Source: an uncultured Bacilli bacterium
GTDB taxonomy: Bacteria > Bacillota_I > Bacilli_A > RF39 > UBA660
Direction: 5' to 3'
DNA length: 64,000 bases
NCBI GenBank assembly: GCA_934149465.1
Contig: CAKPEZ010000003.1
Span: 1-64,000 of the forward strand
Shown: piece by piece, positions 62,517-64,000 of the stretch
How the letters are laid out: every line of letters begins with the position of its first letter
How positions within the stretch are numbered: position 1 is the stretch's first letter
Translations under genes and position numbers: made by a program
Notes under the pieces: generated by a model
What the model saw: only the letters and a program-made list of their open reading frames with translations
Told to the model about the DNA's origin: nothing
The model's database searches: none

Positions 62517-62822
62517 ATGAGATTAGATTATTCAAAAATAGATTTATTTACTAAAAGAAAATTAAATATAAAAAAGAGTTTGCTTAGTAAATATGGAATA
62601 TCTTCAATATATATAGAAGAAGTTAGTGATATTTTAGCAAATACTGCAATTAGTGAAGATAAACTTATTAATGGTGATTATGATTCAGTGGTTGCAATGA
62701 CTATTAAGTTTGTAATTAATAAGAAGAATAATTTGATAGAATTAAAAGCTAAAAAGAAAGAAAAAATTCGTGAGAAATTAAAAAATCTTTGTAGAAAGGT
62801 TATTTCTTTAAACGCTAAATAA
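62517..62822 (+). CDS. Small basic hypothetical protein
   Basis: The 101-residue protein (MRLDYSKIDLFTKRKLN start at ATG 62517 after AAGAAGGTG) is helical and basic, with KKSLLSKYGISSIYIEEVSDILANTAI and a Lys-rich C-terminus (KAKKKEKIREKLKNLCRK). No signal or membrane segment. I do not recognise it. The longer frame upstream lacks an SD. Confidence 0.55.
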   Translation: MRLDYSKIDLFTKRKLNIKKSLLSKYGISSIYIEEVSDILANTAISEDKLINGDYDSVVAMTIKFVINKKNNLIELKAKKKEKIREKLKNLCRKVISLNAK

Positions 62823-62933
62823 GAAGAAACTCTTTCTTTTTTTATAATAAGTGTGCTATAATTTAGATACAAATAGTAGAGTTTATCTAAAAAGATTTAT
62901 AGATAGCTTAATAAAAAAGAAAGGAGGATCTTT

Positions 62934-63485
62934 ATGAAGAAATACGTATTACTATTAATTACTATTTTCTTTATTACTGGATGTGATTTAGCAGAACCTA
63001 TTAGTAAGGATAATAATCCTAGTAAAGAAAATAAAGATGATATAGTATATGAATATCATTATTATGATGAAGATTTTGAACATACAGAAGATTTTATTGT
63101 AAAGTTTGATAAGAATGGTAATTTTAAAAGCTTAGAGACAATTACTATTTATGATAAGAGAACTGAATCAAAGTATTGTCCTGAAAATACTTATAATAAA
63201 GAAGATTATATCGATTTAACTTATCCTGGAGTAACTGCTAGTTGTACTGTTTCAGAAAGTGGACAAAAGCTTGTTAACTATATGAATGCAGATTCTGTTA
63301 AGGCAGGATATCTTCAAGATGATAAAGATTATCGTTTATCTTTACAATATATTTATGAAGAAGTATCTTCTTTAGAAAAGACTAAGGAAACTTTTAATAG
63401 TTTACTTGATCGTATGAAAAAAGAAAATATTGTTCAAAATGAACGCAATTATATTGTTATTGATAATAAGAAAGTAAGTTGGTAG
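62934..63485 (+). CDS. Lipoprotein of unknown function
   Basis: The 183-residue protein has a lipoprotein signal (MKKYVLLLITIFFITGC with lipobox ITGC, Cys at 17), a Ser/Asn/Lys spacer and a beta-rich extracellular domain (VYEYHYYDEDFEHTEDFIVKFDKNGNFKSLETITIYDKR) with two further cysteines (YCPENTY and ASCTVSE) that could form a disulfide, then an amphipathic helix near the end. Similar small lipoproteins are common in this lineage and often unnamed. RBS AAGGAGG; terminator follows. Confidence 0.8.
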   Translation: MKKYVLLLITIFFITGCDLAEPISKDNNPSKENKDDIVYEYHYYDEDFEHTEDFIVKFDKNGNFKSLETITIYDKRTESKYCPENTYNKEDYIDLTYPGVTASCTVSESGQKLVNYMNADSVKAGYLQDDKDYRLSLQYIYEEVSSLEKTKETFNSLLDRMKKENIVQNERNYIVIDNKKVSW

Positions 63486-63504
63486 AAGAAATTCTTATAA
63501 ATAA

Positions 63505-63547
63505 AAAGCTGTCCAATTCCCAAAAAAGTGGAAATGGACAGTTTTTT
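63505..63547 (+). terminator. Terminator between lipoprotein gene and clpP
   Basis: CTGTCCA (63509-63515) pairs with TGGACAG (63535-63541), with an inner TTCC/GGAA stem, flanked by A's and followed by six T. It can serve both strands. Confidence 0.8.
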
Positions 63548-63563
63548 GAAAATAGGAATTGAT

Positions 63564-64000
63564 TTATTTTAATATCTTGTCTATTATTCCATATTCTAAA
63601 GCTTCTTTAGAATCTAGATAATGATCTCTTTCTGTATCTAGAGTAATTTGTTTTATGGTTTTACCAGTATTTTTAGAAAGGATAAGATTTAGCTTTTGCT
63701 TTAGTTTGATTATTCTTTCTGCTGCTATTTTTATTTCAGTAGCTTGGCCTTGAACTCCACCTAAAGGCTGATGGATCATTACCTCTGAATTAGGAAGAGC
63801 AAATCTTTTCTTTTTTTCTCCGGAACTTAGAAGAAATGCGGCCATTGAAGCAGCCATACCAATACAAATAGTAGAGACGCTACTTTTTATAAAATTCATT
63901 GTATCATAGATAGCCATTCCAGCAGTTACTGATCCTCCTGGAGAATTTATGTATAAACTAATATCATCATTGTTTAAACTATCTAGATATAAAAGTTGTG
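63564..64000 (-). CDS. clpP: ATP-dependent Clp protease proteolytic subunit (5' end cut off by window)
   Basis: About 145 C-terminal residues of ClpP are visible on the minus strand: [52 protein letters not shown] (catalytic Ser in MAAS), [17 protein letters not shown] (catalytic His) and [22 protein letters not shown] (catalytic Asp). ClpP forms a tetradecameric serine protease with ClpX or ClpC. The gene continues beyond base 64000. Confidence 0.95.
   Translation of the reverse strand, partial: QLLYLDSLNNDDISLYINSPGGSVTAGMAIYDTMNFIKSSVSTICIGMAASMAAFLLSSGEKKKRFALPNSEVMIHQPLGGVQGQATEIKIAAERIIKLKQKLNLILSKNTGKTIKQITLDTERDHYLDSKEALEYGIIDKILK

Noticed and set aside
1..64000. tRNA, rRNA genes and CRISPR arrays
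   Set aside because: No cloverleaf-like, rRNA-like or regularly spaced repeat sequence was recognised anywhere in the window.

Overview
The window is AT-rich bacterial DNA with tightly packed genes, Bacillota-type Shine-Dalgarno sites (AGGAGG and variants) and vegetative promoters (TTGACA-17-TATAAT, often with an extended TGn before the -10). TGA is used as a stop and Trp is TGG. Intact sigK, spoVG, a 25-residue SpoVM homologue and a sigH-like gene mark an endospore-forming low-GC Bacillota, probably a host-associated Bacilli lineage; I cannot name the species from sequence alone.

Layout. 1-3.1 kb is a decaying accessory stretch: a SEC-C tail, a frameshifted small gene, a frameshifted transglutaminase-like gene and a broken GNAT gene. 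3.1-5.9 kb holds a divergent sigma factor, a GNAT acetyltransferase, a NERD-HRDC protein and a small deoxyribosyltransferase-like protein. 6.0-10 kb has an OatA-like O-acetyltransferase with a duplicated, degenerate second SGNH domain, a CinA/PncC amidase and a nuclease-like hypothetical. 10-21.2 kb is the conserved secE-nusG-rplK-rplA-rplJ-rplL-rsmC-rpoB-rpoC cluster with an L10 leader/attenuator and two L1-type hairpins. 21.3-28.4 kb holds a membrane-anchored zincin, trmL, DUF362, mscL, and a collagen-like protein followed by a glycosyltransferase and a sugar nucleotidyltransferase. 28.4-32.6 kb is a genomic island inserted at the 5' end of uvrB. 34.6-44.7 kb carries feoAB and a calcium-type P-ATPase gene split by a 3.57-kb serine-recombinase element. 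44.7-52.4 kb contains spoVM, rpmB, spoVG, sigK, two unknown genes and yqeG-yqeH-mrnC-rlmB-sigH. 52.5-64 kb contains uvrA, a TGS-type nucleoside kinase, gap, ackA, nrnA, a lipoprotein and the start of clpP.

Two mobile insertions stand out. (1) The uvrB island is bounded by a perfect 63-bp direct repeat that begins exactly at the uvrB start codon. It carries a leader-peptide/attenuator followed by a kinase fused to two deoxyribosyltransferase-like domains, an EndoIII-type Fe-S DNA glycosylase and Maf, with a broken tyrosine integrase at its right end. This reads as a nucleotide-sanitation and base-excision cassette. (2) A large serine recombinase and a cell-wall-anchored beta-helix protein sit inside the PEGL motif of a Ca2+-ATPase. 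Joining the outer flanks at the central GA restores VAVPEGLPMMIT in frame, and joining the inner flanks regenerates a 19-bp imperfect inverted repeat around GA, as expected of attP. Excision would therefore repair the pump.
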